Origin: G963556115 sp963675945
GTDB taxonomy: Bacteria; Planctomycetota; SZUA-567
Assembly (NCBI GenBank): GCA_963675945.1
Contig: OY780932.1
Location: forward strand, 682,001-746,000
Length of the DNA stretch: 64,000 nt
Direction: 5' to 3'
The notes beneath the pieces were generated by a model. It did no database searches and was not told the origin of the DNA. It was given only the letters and a program-made list of their open reading frames with translations. Made by a program: the position numbers and the translations under genes. Every line of letters begins with the position of its first letter. The first letter of the stretch is position 1. Shown piece by piece: positions 1 to 8,266 of this stretch.

Positions 1-2456
1 CCCTTTCTGATATCTTCGATATAGACAAACTCCAGAGACTTCAGGATTCTATCGAACTACTGACCGGCATCTCATCGGTATTTTCCGATACCAACGGGAA
101 CCTCATAACCAGAAGTTCAAGCTTGACGCCTTTGTGCGCTCAAATCAGGCACACCGAAGAAGGCATGAAACGCTGCTATCTCTCTGATATGCGTTTCAAA
201 CCAGAGTATGGAAATTACCAGATCATGGAATGCGCCAGCGGAGAACTTATCAATGGTTGTACCTCGATCTGGGTCGGTAAAAAACGTATCGCCAATTGGC
301 TCATCGGACATATCCGCTATAATCGCGAACTCTCCCCAGAACAACTTGAATACGCCCGCAAACTGGGTCTAGATCTCCATGAATTCAGTAATAATTTTAA
401 GCAAATACCACTGCTGAGTCCCCAGGAATTCAACAATATCTGCAAAGCCATCAACATAATCAGTGAACAGCTCTCCGAATTGGCCTATAGCAAAATCCTT
501 CAGAATCAAGAGAATATCAAAAAACAGCAGACCCAGAACACCATACGGCAGAATCAAAAACAGCTATTAATCACCGAAAGCTTGGGCAAAATAGGTGCTT
601 TCCAGCTCAATAGCGTTACGCAACGGCTGAACGGCTCTGCCGAATTCTGGCGTCTCCTGAAACTAGACAACCCAGAAACAGCAGAAGTTGAACTACCCAA
701 GATCTTCAACTCTCTAAACCCACATAAAGCGCTTAGCATTAAACACACTTTCTTGCAGCTATTAACCCAGGCAGAACCAGGCAAGACTTTATGCAATGAC
801 ATCCCCTTCAAATTTCAGGGAGAACTGGACGAAAGATACTATCAGATACGGCTCAGTACAGTAGACCAGGCAGACACATCCGATCAAATTATCAACGGAA
901 CCATACAGGATGTTACCTCAAGAGTACGCAAAGAGAGTGCGCTCAGTATGAGCCAGGAAATTCTCGGAGTTGTCTTTGAATCTACCATCAACGGTCTGAT
1001 TATAACCGATAGCGAAGGTATAATATCGCGAATAAACTCTGTTGCTCAGAACATCATGAATAAAACCAGAGATGAATTGGCCGGACAGCATGTCTCTGAT
1101 ATCATGGAGTTCTTTGACCCAGACACCTTATTTATTATCGAAAATCCCATTCTGAAAATCATCAACCAGCAAGTCAACTCTAGTAATAGAGAACAGTGCA
1201 TTTATATTGATGACACCGACACCAAACGTCACCTTACCCTGACCGCCATGGCAGTACGGGACATTAATAATAAATTACTAGGAGCCGTACTCGTGCTCTA
1301 CGATGTCACCGAACAAGTAGAGCTTGAACAAAATCTCAGACAAGCCCGAAAACTAGAAGCTATCGGCAAGCTTGCCGGTAGTATCGCCCATGATTTTAAC
1401 AACTTGCTCAGTGGTATAATGGGCTTTGCCGATCTCATCTGCTCTAACACGGAAAATGCGACCGTCAATAATTATGCCGAGCACATTCTGGATACCTCTG
1501 AACGCGCCGCAGAACTGACCAGTCAATTACTTGCTTATTCTCGCAAAGATACTATCTCTCGGAGTAATGTTGATCTACACGAGTGTATTGTCAAGACCAA
1601 TTCGATCCTCCAGCATAGCCTGCTAGACAACATTATTCTGGACACCAGACTCCAAGCCAAAGATTATATGATACTCGGCGATGCTGCACAAATACAGAAC
1701 AGCCTTATAAATCTGGGTATCAATGCTAGAGATGCCATAGACGGCGAAGGCACACTGAGTATAATCACTGAGAACATAATCCTTTCTCAAGAGTATTGCA
1801 ATCAATCAAGCTTCAATATCAAACCTGGGGCTTATATCTCTCTAAGCATTAAGGATACTGGTTGCGGTATTACACCAGCAAACCTGGAAAAAATCTTCGA
1901 GCCATTCTTTACCACCAAGGAATTCGGCAAAGGTACCGGTCTGGGTCTGCCTGCAGTTATGGGCACAGTTATTGCACATAATGGAGCTCTGGAATTGACC
2001 AGCGAGCTCGGAAAGGGCAGCACCTTTATTATCTATCTCCCACTTAATAACCGAGTACAAAACAATTCCACTAACTCTGAACCACAATCAAAATCCACTA
2101 TACTTTTAGCAGACGATCAACGGCTTGCCAGATCACTCGGCAAATCCATCCTGCAAGAAGCCGGATACAATGTACTGATTGCCAGTAATGGAGAAGAAGC
2201 ACTCAAGATGTACCTGGAGAAGAGCCACATCATAGACGTGGTAATTATAGATCTAGTAATGCCGATCATAGGGGGTGAGGAGGCGGTAGAACACCTCAAT
2301 AAGCTAAATCCTGACGTACAAATCATTCTATCCTCGGGTATGGATCAATCTCCTGCAATTGACAACTTACTATTGGAAGGCAAGATCAAATGCTTCCTCC
2401 AGAAGCCATACTCAGCGAGCAAACTTATCCAGGCGGTAAAGGATATTTTAGTATAA
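1..2456 (+). CDS. PocR-sensor hybrid histidine kinase (5' end outside window)
   Basis: The reading frame is open from base 3, so the gene begins before the window; a TTG at 123 is only an internal codon. The first ~160 visible residues look like a PocR ligand-binding domain (SDIFDIDKLQ..., then CAQIRHTEEGMKRC). Two PAS-like segments follow. Next comes a HisKA domain whose H-box AHDFNNLLSG puts the phospho-accepting His at 1389-1391, and an ATPase domain with an N box (LGINARDAI) and G boxes (DTGCGI, GTGLGLP). The protein ends in a receiver domain with its phospho-Asp (IIDLVMP) at 2250-2252. No membrane segment is visible, so the kinase is probably cytoplasmic and senses a small molecule. In known PocR-type sensors the ligand is often a diol or hydrocarbon derivative; the ligand here is unknown. 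No DNA-binding response regulator is adjacent. Confidence 0.88.
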   Translation, partial: LSDIFDIDKLQRLQDSIELLTGISSVFSDTNGNLITRSSSLTPLCAQIRHTEEGMKRCYLSDMRFKPEYGNYQIMECASGELINGCTSIWVGKKRIANWLIGHIRYNRELSPEQLEYARKLGLDLHEFSNNFKQIPLLSPQEFNNICKAINIISEQLSELAYSKILQNQENIKKQQTQNTIRQNQKQLLITESLGKIGAFQLNSVTQRLNGSAEFWRLLKLDNPETAEVELPKIFNSLNPHKALSIKHTFLQLLTQAEPGKTLCNDIPFKFQGELDERYYQIRLSTVDQADTSDQIINGTIQDVTSRVRKESALSMSQEILGVVFESTINGLIITDSEGIISRINSVAQNIMNKTRDELAGQHVSDIMEFFDPDTLFIIENPILKIINQQVNSSNREQCIYIDDTDTKRHLTLTAMAVRDINNKLLGAVLVLYDVTEQVELEQNLRQARKLEAIGKLAGSIAHDFNNLLSGIMGFADLICSNTENATVNNYAEHILDTSERAAELTSQLLAYSRKDTISRSNVDLHECIVKTNSILQHSLLDNIILDTRLQAKDYMILGDAAQIQNSLINLGINARDAIDGEGTLSIITENIILSQEYCNQSSFNIKPGAYISLSIKDTGCGITPANLEKIFEPFFTTKEFGKGTGLGLPAVMGTVIAHNGALELTSELGKGSTFIIYLPLNNRVQNNSTNSEPQSKSTILLADDQRLARSLGKSILQEAGYNVLIASNGEEALKMYLEKSHIIDVVIIDLVMPIIGGEEAVEHLNKLNPDVQIILSSGMDQSPAIDNLLLEGKIKCFLQKPYSASKLIQAVKDILV

Positions 2457-2547
2457 CATATTTATCTTCAGCCGTTTTTATCTATAATACCCCCTTCCGG
2501 ATCCCTTCCGAGTAATTATCAAGCCACGGCAAGAACAGGACAACCCG

Positions 2548-3759
2548 ATGCGACCGCAAAAAAAATTAAAACCCAAGCAACAACTCAAATTCCTCCTTGA
2601 ACAGCAGATGGCAGATGCCACACCCATTGAACCCGCCTGCCAACACTTTGGTGAGTGCGGAGGCTGTGAATTTCAAGATATCCCCTACCTAGATCAAGCC
2701 GCAGCCAAGCGCTCTGCCCTCATCGAGCTGATAGCCAGCAAAGGACTCTCAACTCTCATCGATACCACAAATATTGAGCTTGTGCAGAGTCCCAAAGCCC
2801 TCGGCTACCGCCAAAGAATGGACTATGTTTTCGCCTTCAACAAAGGTGGACTACGCAAACGCAACTCCCATAAATGGGTAATAGAACTCGAAGAGTGCCC
2901 ACTACTTGGCAACACCACCTTCAACACCTTCATCCAAGCTCGAGCTCTAGCCCGAGAGCAGGAACTACTCAGCTACAACTACCTGAACCACCAAGGATTT
3001 CTCCGTTACTTTGTAATCCGGCGCACCAGACTTGGCGAGACAATGCTCTCACTAGTCACCAAGAGCCGGGAAAACAGCAAAGAAATCGCAGAGATCGCCC
3101 ATACTATTATCGCTAATGGTCTTGCCAGTTCTGTACACTGGCTACTCCAAGAAAGTCTTTCAGATATGTCCTTTGGCGAATCAATTCAACACTGGGGTGC
3201 GGAGTACATCAGAGAGGAGTATCTGAGCAAGAGTTTCTTTATCGCTCCAAACACCTTCTTCCAAGCTAATCCTGACGTAGCTGAGATGGCATACGCCAGA
3301 ATCAGAGATCAGGTCGGCAGAACCGCTCCCGAATTTGTCATCGACACCTACTCCGGAACCGGGATAATTGCTCAACTTCTAGCGGATAAAGTTGAACATG
3401 TCGTCGCTGTCGAGAATGTTAAGGACAATCTTACCATCGCCGCCGCCAATCTCAAATATAATGCTATCAGCAATGTCGAACTGATCGAAGCCGATGCTCT
3501 CCACTATCTCAGAGACTTGGAGTGCCGACTCCCTCATATCGTGGTAAATCCCCCACGGGTCGGACTGGGTGAAAAAGCCGCAAGGGCTATTCTCAAACTT
3601 ACTCCAGACTTTATCAGCTACATGTCCTGTAATCCCCTGACCCTCATGAGCGACCTTGAGATCCTCAAGGAGGAGTACTCTGTTGAAGAGTGTACTCTCT
3701 ATGACATGTTCCCTCAGACCAGGCACTGGGAGACCCTGCTCCTGCTCCAACGAAAATAA
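2548..3759 (+). CDS. RlmD/TrmA-family 23S rRNA (uracil-5-)-methyltransferase
   Basis: This is a SAM-dependent RNA uracil-C5 methyltransferase of the RumA/RlmCD/TrmA family, 403 aa. An iron-sulfur cluster motif sits near the N terminus (C31, C37, C40 in CQHFGECGGC, with a later Cys in LEECP). The Rossmann SAM site reads DTYSGTGII, followed by VVNPPR, and the catalytic Cys is C361 in SYMSCNPLTL. The N-terminal TRAM domain seen in many RlmD proteins is missing or replaced by a short basic stretch (MRPQKKLKPKQQ). A member of RlmC/RlmD type is most likely; the exact target uridine cannot be told from sequence. The ATG at 2548 has an AGGA about 11 nt upstream. A perfect hairpin lies just after the stop. 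Confidence 0.9.
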   Translation: MRPQKKLKPKQQLKFLLEQQMADATPIEPACQHFGECGGCEFQDIPYLDQAAAKRSALIELIASKGLSTLIDTTNIELVQSPKALGYRQRMDYVFAFNKGGLRKRNSHKWVIELEECPLLGNTTFNTFIQARALAREQELLSYNYLNHQGFLRYFVIRRTRLGETMLSLVTKSRENSKEIAEIAHTIIANGLASSVHWLLQESLSDMSFGESIQHWGAEYIREEYLSKSFFIAPNTFFQANPDVAEMAYARIRDQVGRTAPEFVIDTYSGTGIIAQLLADKVEHVVAVENVKDNLTIAAANLKYNAISNVELIEADALHYLRDLECRLPHIVVNPPRVGLGEKAARAILKLTPDFISYMSCNPLTLMSDLEILKEEYSVEECTLYDMFPQTRHWETLLLLQRK

Positions 3760-3783
3760 ACCAAGAATAATGGATATAAATAA

Positions 3784-3816
3784 ATCCGGTGAATCCAGAA
3801 ACTGGATTCACCGGAT
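3784..3816. terminator. Bidirectional terminator hairpin between convergent genes
   Basis: A perfect 15-bp stem (ATCCGGTGAATCCAG and its complement) with an AAA loop lies between the convergent methyltransferase and desulfoferrodoxin genes. The minus-strand side is followed by a T-rich tail, so it should mainly stop transcription of dfx. Confidence 0.7.
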
Positions 3817-3850
3817 AGCTAACAACCCTACTGTAAAGCGTTAATCTAAA

Positions 3851-4246
3851 TTACTTAGTGCTCCAATGTCCATGCACATTACAATACTCACGCGCCAGAA
3901 TCTTACAATCGCCAGAGCAGCAAGCAGAACAGATATGGAAGGTAGCAATAGGTTCAGACCCAGGCTTGAGATGTTGAATCTGACTCTTATCACCATATAA
4001 AATCTCAATCCATTCAATATAATGCTCATCAGTCATCGGATGAAGTGTTGAGCCAACAGTTACCTTTACCTCATCCCCATCTACCTCCACAATCGGTACA
4101 TGCTTCTCAGTAGCACTATCAGCGGTCTTCTCTTCCATAAAGTTCATATTCTGCCCGCAGCAAACCAGAACGCCAGCACCTGCATGCTCCACCTCAACAA
4201 TATTCCCACAGAGTTCACATTTATATATACCTTTAAATTCAGCCAT
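3851..4246 (-). CDS. dfx: Desulfoferrodoxin (superoxide reductase with N-terminal Dx domain)
   Basis: This enzyme reduces superoxide to hydrogen peroxide in anaerobes without making O2. The N terminus has the Cys4 desulforedoxin iron site (YKCELCG and VCCGQ). The C-terminal superoxide-reductase domain holds the Fe ligands in EKHVPIVE, TLHPM and the closing CNVHGHW, plus the Glu of the EKH motif. An ATG at 4258 is in frame, but the ATG at 4246 has GGAG six bases upstream, so I use the shorter start (131 aa). It follows rubrerythrin by 32 nt and the two genes are probably cotranscribed: Dfx makes peroxide and rubrerythrin removes it. Confidence 0.95.
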   Translation of the reverse strand: MAEFKGIYKCELCGNIVEVEHAGAGVLVCCGQNMNFMEEKTADSATEKHVPIVEVDGDEVKVTVGSTLHPMTDEHYIEWIEILYGDKSQIQHLKPGSEPIATFHICSACCSGDCKILAREYCNVHGHWSTK

Positions 4247-4278
4247 CTTATTCTCCATAAATCAAACAGCGATTAATC

Positions 4279-4857
4279 TTAATAATTTTCATAAAAAACT
4301 TCAAAATGCGCAGTCGGATGCGCACACGCGGGACAGGCCTTAGGTGCCTCTGAACCTTCATGAAGATAACCGCAATTCAGACAACGCCAGACAATCGGCT
4401 CCGGTTTACTAAAGACCAAACCATCCTTAACATTATCAGCAAGAGCCAAATACCTATGCTCATGCTGCTTTTCAGCGACAGCAATTGCATTGAAGACTGC
4501 AGCGATCTCCTTAAAACCTTCCTCGCTGGCAATTTCCGCAAACCCTGGGTACATCTCCTCCCACTCATAATGCTCTCCCGCCGCAGAAGCTCGAAGATTG
4601 GCTTCCGTCTCAGCGATCACTCCAAACGGAAAATCCGCTCCGCTTACTATTTCAGAAGAGCCACCGGTCATAAATTTAAAAAGCCTCTTTGCATGCTCAC
4701 GCTCCTGATTTGCAGTCTCCTCAAAGATCTCAGAGATTTGCCTGTAGCCTTCCTTCTTAGCGACAGCAGCAAAGTAGGTATATCTATTTCTTGCCTGCGA
4801 TTCACCTGAAAAAGCCGTCATCAAATTTACAGCTGTCTTGCTTCCTATTAGATCCAT
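4279..4857 (-). CDS. rbr: Rubrerythrin (NADH-linked peroxidase)
   Basis: A 192-aa non-haem di-iron peroxidase typical of anaerobes. The ferritin-like four-helix part carries the metal-binding Glu motifs (AFSGESQARNRY, EETANQEREHAKR, EEGFKEIAAVF, AEKQHEHRY). The C-terminal rubredoxin domain has two Cys pairs (WRCLNCGY and ACPACAH). A GGGAGG lies upstream of the ATG at 4857. It is the first gene of a two-gene unit with desulfoferrodoxin. I saw no convincing PerR-type box in the 350 bases upstream. Confidence 0.96.
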   Translation of the reverse strand: MDLIGSKTAVNLMTAFSGESQARNRYTYFAAVAKKEGYRQISEIFEETANQEREHAKRLFKFMTGGSSEIVSGADFPFGVIAETEANLRASAAGEHYEWEEMYPGFAEIASEEGFKEIAAVFNAIAVAEKQHEHRYLALADNVKDGLVFSKPEPIVWRCLNCGYLHEGSEAPKACPACAHPTAHFEVFYENY

Positions 4858-5207
4858 AATCTACTACCTCCCAATAAAAATAACCGACTACGTATTTCCA
4901 AACAACACTCCAAAAGCAAATTGCTAAACTTCGTATACATTTTTATTCTAGCATAGTATTAAAAAGGAGTCACAATAAAACTCTCCTCCCTCAGAAGTAT
5001 TTATTCACACCTGTAGCGTAATTCAAGCGCAAGTAAAAAAGCTACTTGCAGCAGAAGCCATACAGAACGACTTAATAAATTATGAATTGAAGGATGATAT
5101 TTGATTTGAAAGGTCTAAGCAACTTTGCACAATCCATAACCAGCATCTAATTCTGCACAAACCTGCCTACCCTAGAGCAGGTACAACCCTGAGCGTATAA
5201 CCAGATC
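4858..5207. other. Intergenic region between rbr and dxr
   Basis: No gene was recognised in these 350 bases. The left part must hold the rbr promoter and Shine-Dalgarno site on the minus strand. An inverted repeat (GCAAGTA at 5029-5035, TACTTGC at 5043-5049) has no clear role. A weak terminator hairpin for dxr lies at 5161-5182. Confidence 0.5.
5161..5182 (-). terminator. Weak terminator hairpin downstream of dxr
   Basis: A 6-bp GC-rich stem (ACCTGC/GCAGGT, 10-nt loop) is followed on the minus strand by TTGTG. It lies 25 bases after the dxr stop. Weak but well placed. Confidence 0.35.
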
Positions 5208-6374
5208 TCAGCAGACAATACTGCCGACAAAGTCCTTTACATAAGCATGCGCCTCCTCCTCAACACTCAGAATATTATTGAGGGTCACATGTAGATTGGT
5301 ATTAATCCGGCGGAGCGCATATTCTACGCTGCGCGGTATCTGCATAAAGCCGAGCTTACCCTGGAGAAATAGCCTTACCGCCTCTTCGTTGGCCGCAGAA
5401 TAGGCTGCTGGTGCGAGTGCTCCCTGCCTACCAGCAGCATAAGCCAACTCAAGCATTGGAAATAGTTCGGTCGCGGGAAGTTCAAAACTCAATCTCCCGA
5501 TACTAGCAAAATCAACCCGTGGAGTTGAAAAGCTCTGCCGTTGCGGAAAATTCAGAGCATAAAGAATAGGTAAAGACATATCTGCTGTAGCCATCTGCGC
5601 CATAATACTCCCATCGCAAAACTCCACCAGCGCATGAACAATCGACTCGCGATGCACCAGAACCTCAATAGAGTCATAACTCACTCCGAAGAGCCAGTAC
5701 GCCTCTATCACCTCCAGCCCTTTATTGGCCAAAGTTGCGCAGTCTATGGTTATCTTCTTGCCCATACTCCAGGTAGGATGCCGCAGAGCCTGCTCAACCG
5801 TAGCATGCTCCAGCTCCTTGCGACTCGCATCACGAAATGCCCCACCTGACGCCGTAATAATTATACGTTCGATTTCAGAAGCGCGCCCAGCTTGCAGAGA
5901 CTGGAATATACCGCTATGCTCCGAGTCTATCGGAATGATACGTACAGCCTGCTCTTCAGCCATCTTTATCAGCAGATCACCGGCAGCGACCAGCGACTCC
6001 TTATTGGCCAAAGCTATATCCATCCCTTGCTCAAGAGCGGTTATGGTCGGCAACAGCCCGTCAGAACCGACAATCGCACTCACGCAGATATCGGCGGTTA
6101 CAGACTTGACCAACTCTATTACTCCCTCAACCCCAGAAAATAACTTACACTGAGAAGGCAGCACACTGCGTAGAGACGCTTCACAACTCTGATTATTTAT
6201 CGCTGCCGCCCCCACCCCGAACTCCGCGGCAATCTCAGCAAGCTTCTGCCAGTTCGACCCCGCAACCACTCCTACAAGTTCGAAGTTGTCTGGATAAGCA
6301 CGCAAAACTTCAAGTGTACTCCTGCCAATAGATCCAGTAGCACCAAGGAGCAACACCTTTGTTTTCTTATCCAT
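5208..6374 (-). CDS. dxr: 1-deoxy-D-xylulose 5-phosphate reductoisomerase
   Basis: Second step of the MEP isoprenoid pathway: NADPH-dependent rearrangement and reduction of DXP to MEP in the cytoplasm. The 388 aa match the family length. Visible signatures are the NADPH site GATGSIGRSTLEV, ANKESLVAAG, the metal/substrate motif IDSEHSGIFQ, SGGAFRD, the flexible-loop HPTWSMG and ANKGLEVIEA, and the C-terminal SAANEEAV. The start ATG at 6374 has AAGG about 8 nt upstream. In many bacteria dxr is next to rseP; here rseP lies 7.5 kb away on the other strand, so the pair is split. It is transcribed divergently from secG. Confidence 0.97.
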   Translation of the reverse strand: MDKKTKVLLLGATGSIGRSTLEVLRAYPDNFELVGVVAGSNWQKLAEIAAEFGVGAAAINNQSCEASLRSVLPSQCKLFSGVEGVIELVKSVTADICVSAIVGSDGLLPTITALEQGMDIALANKESLVAAGDLLIKMAEEQAVRIIPIDSEHSGIFQSLQAGRASEIERIIITASGGAFRDASRKELEHATVEQALRHPTWSMGKKITIDCATLANKGLEVIEAYWLFGVSYDSIEVLVHRESIVHALVEFCDGSIMAQMATADMSLPILYALNFPQRQSFSTPRVDFASIGRLSFELPATELFPMLELAYAAGRQGALAPAAYSAANEEAVRLFLQGKLGFMQIPRSVEYALRRINTNLHVTLNNILSVEEEAHAYVKDFVGSIVC

Positions 6375-6781
6375 TACACAATTACCTTAAAATTATTGAT
6401 TTATCGCCGTTGCAAATTATCAGCAGCAGCACCATACGAACAGCAGTTCAACAGCAGAGTATTAATTATAACTCTGAGTAGAATTTGATCAACTATTATT
6501 GGATTTTATTCTAATATTTTAATTATAATAATTATTATTATTCGTAAAACATTAGCCTTGTGTTAGTTGCAATAATACCTATAATATCTGAGCTTACAAA
6601 GACTCTTCTATTTTTACTTGCACGGATTGATTTTTTATATAAAATAATATAAAGCTTCAAATTAATGTACAAGTAACTCTGAAGATCTTTGCTCTTCCTT
6701 TATTAATTAAAGGCAGAGGTTTTTTATTTATTAAGATTATTCTATATATTTACATAATATTGCTATCAGGAGGAAGTACAC
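6375..6781. other. Divergent dxr/secG intergenic region
   Basis: A very AT-rich 407-base region that must hold the dxr promoter (minus) and secG promoter (plus). A plausible secG promoter is TTGCAC (6619-6624) with TAAAAT 16 bases on. A structured leader with a U-run lies at 6677-6730. A near match to the Bacillus PerR box occurs around 6525-6540 but is discounted because of base composition. Confidence 0.45.
6677..6730 (+). terminator. Structured leader with intrinsic-terminator form upstream of secG
   Basis: On the plus strand CTCT (6677-6680) can pair with AGAG (6715-6718). This encloses two small hairpins, GAAGA/TCTTC (6681-6697) and CCTTT/AAAGG (6697-6713), and a run of six T follows at once (6720-6725). 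It looks like a three-way junction ending in a U-run. No plus-strand gene lies upstream before the divergent dxr, so it would terminate a short leader RNA or act as an attenuator of secG. The stems are short and the case rests on position and U-run. Confidence 0.4.
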
Positions 6782-8170
6782 GTGGGATATGTTCTCGGTT
6801 TTATATTCTTTATTCTCGCATTTTTGGTTATTTCAATAATCCTGCTCCAAGAGGGTAAAGGTGGTGGTCTTGCAGGAATGGGCGGTGCTGCAACCGATAG
6901 TGTTATGGGAGCCAAGAATCCTCTGCGCCGCTGGACTATATATATTTTTCTCTTATTTGTAATCGTAATGCTAGGCACAAACTACTATATCACCAGCCAG
7001 AACGAAGCCGATATTTCAGGGGGATACTCTGTCGACCGTGAAAAATTTGCTGAAGATGTTGGTAAGAAACAAGCAGAAGCCATGCTCAAAGCCAAAGAAG
7101 CCGCAGCCAAAGCCGAGAGCAGTGTCCTTGAAGATGTAAAAAAGGCTGAGCTGGAGGCTGAAGCCGCGGATAAAGAAGCCGCAGAGAAGCTTGCAGCTGA
7201 AGAAGAGATAGCCAAGAAAGCCCTGCAAGAGGTTGAAGCAGAGAAAACTGAAGCTGAAAAAGAGATAAAACAGCAAGAAAAAGAGCTTGATACCAAGAAA
7301 AAAGAACTTGAAGAAAATACCGAGCAAAAGATTGATGCTGCAACAGATAAGACCTCTACAACCAAAGATAAGATTGAAGAGCGCGCAACCAAAGCAGTCG
7401 AAACCATCAAGAAAGATGCTGCCGACGTATCTGAAAAGGCCAAAGAAGCCGCACAGAAAGCTAAAGACACCGCTAACGCCGCAGCCGGTAGCACCGAGAA
7501 AGCAGTAAAAAACGTTGAAGAATCGGCCAAAGAAGCAGCACAGAAAGCGGCAGATACCGCTGCTGCCGTAGCCGGTAGCACCGAGAAAGCAGTAAAAACC
7601 GTTGAAGAATCAGCCAAAGAAGCCGCACAGAAAGCTAAAGACACCGCTGCTGCCGCAGCCGGTAGCACCGAAAAAGCTGTAAAAAACGTTGAAGAATCGG
7701 CTAAAGAAGCAGCACAGAAAGCTAAAGACACAGCTGACGCCGCAGCCGGTAGCACCGAGAAAGCAGTAAAAAGCGTTGAAGAATCTGCCAAAGACGCAGC
7801 ACAGAAAGCGGCAGATACCGCTGCTGCCGCTGCCGGTAGCACTGAGAAAGCAGTAAAAAGCGTTGAAGAATCAGCCAAAGAAGCAGCGCAGAAAGCGGCA
7901 GATACCGCTGCTGCCGCAGCCGGTAGCACCGAAAAAGCTGTAAAAAACGTTGAAGAATCGGCTAAAGAAGCAGCACAGAAAGCGGCAGATACCGCCAGCT
8001 CTGCCGCCGCTGACACCAAGCAAGCGGCAGAAGATACAGCTCAGAAAGTTAAAGAAGCTACAGCTAAGACACCAGAAATCTCAGAAAAATCAAATGAAAC
8101 TGAGAATAAGCCGCAAGTAGATACAGAGAAGTCAGAATCGACCTCCGACGACAATCCGGCAAAGCAGTAA
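6782..8170 (+). CDS. secG: SecG preprotein translocase subunit with long repetitive C-terminal tail
   Basis: Residues 1-74 are a clear SecG: a first hydrophobic helix (LGFIFFILAFLVISIILLQ), the conserved cytoplasmic loop EGKGGGLAGMGG...NPLRRWT, and a second helix ending near residue 70. SecG assists SecA-driven export through SecYEG. The protein is 462 aa against about 70-130 for usual SecG. The extra ~390 residues are charged and Ala/Lys/Glu-rich: a coiled-coil-like part (residues 85-215), then six 29-residue repeats (237-410), then an acidic tail. With usual SecG topology the tail would lie outside the inner membrane. GTG start at 6782 with AGGAGG nine bases upstream. The tail resembles LEA-type or apolipoprotein-like amphipathic helices by composition only. 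Confidence 0.88.
   Translation: MGYVLGFIFFILAFLVISIILLQEGKGGGLAGMGGAATDSVMGAKNPLRRWTIYIFLLFVIVMLGTNYYITSQNEADISGGYSVDREKFAEDVGKKQAEAMLKAKEAAAKAESSVLEDVKKAELEAEAADKEAAEKLAAEEEIAKKALQEVEAEKTEAEKEIKQQEKELDTKKKELEENTEQKIDAATDKTSTTKDKIEERATKAVETIKKDAADVSEKAKEAAQKAKDTANAAAGSTEKAVKNVEESAKEAAQKAADTAAAVAGSTEKAVKTVEESAKEAAQKAKDTAAAAAGSTEKAVKNVEESAKEAAQKAKDTADAAAGSTEKAVKSVEESAKDAAQKAADTAAAAAGSTEKAVKSVEESAKEAAQKAADTAAAAAGSTEKAVKNVEESAKEAAQKAADTASSAAADTKQAAEDTAQKVKEATAKTPEISEKSNETENKPQVDTEKSESTSDDNPAKQ
7490..8011 (+). repeat. Six tandem 87-bp repeats coding 29-residue helical units in SecG
   Basis: Six consecutive 87-bp units each encode a variant of STEKAVKNVEESAKEAAQKA followed by ADTAAAVAG, at SecG residues 237-265, 266-294, 295-323, 324-352, 353-381 and 382-410. 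A partial unit precedes them at residues 217-236. The units differ in a few residues (N/T/S after AVK, AAD or AKD) and in synonymous codons. Confidence 0.93.
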
Positions 8171-8266
8171 CAAGTTACTGATACATGGACTTTAACCATT
8201 ATCCCACCAGACTTGGCCGTTGGAGTTGCTGACGATTTATTTTAAACCAATAACCAAGACAGTGAG

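Noticed and set aside
6525..6545. A near match to the Bacillus PerR box (TTATAATAATTATTA)
   Set aside because: The region is almost pure A/T, so such palindromes arise by chance, and the adjacent genes (dxr, secG) are not peroxide-response genes.
6985..8019. A 344-codon open frame on the minus strand opposite the secG repeats
   Set aside because: It is the antisense shadow of a repetitive Ala/Lys/Glu-rich sequence (it reads as Ala/Ser/Phe-rich repeats), with no ribosome-binding site and no family match.
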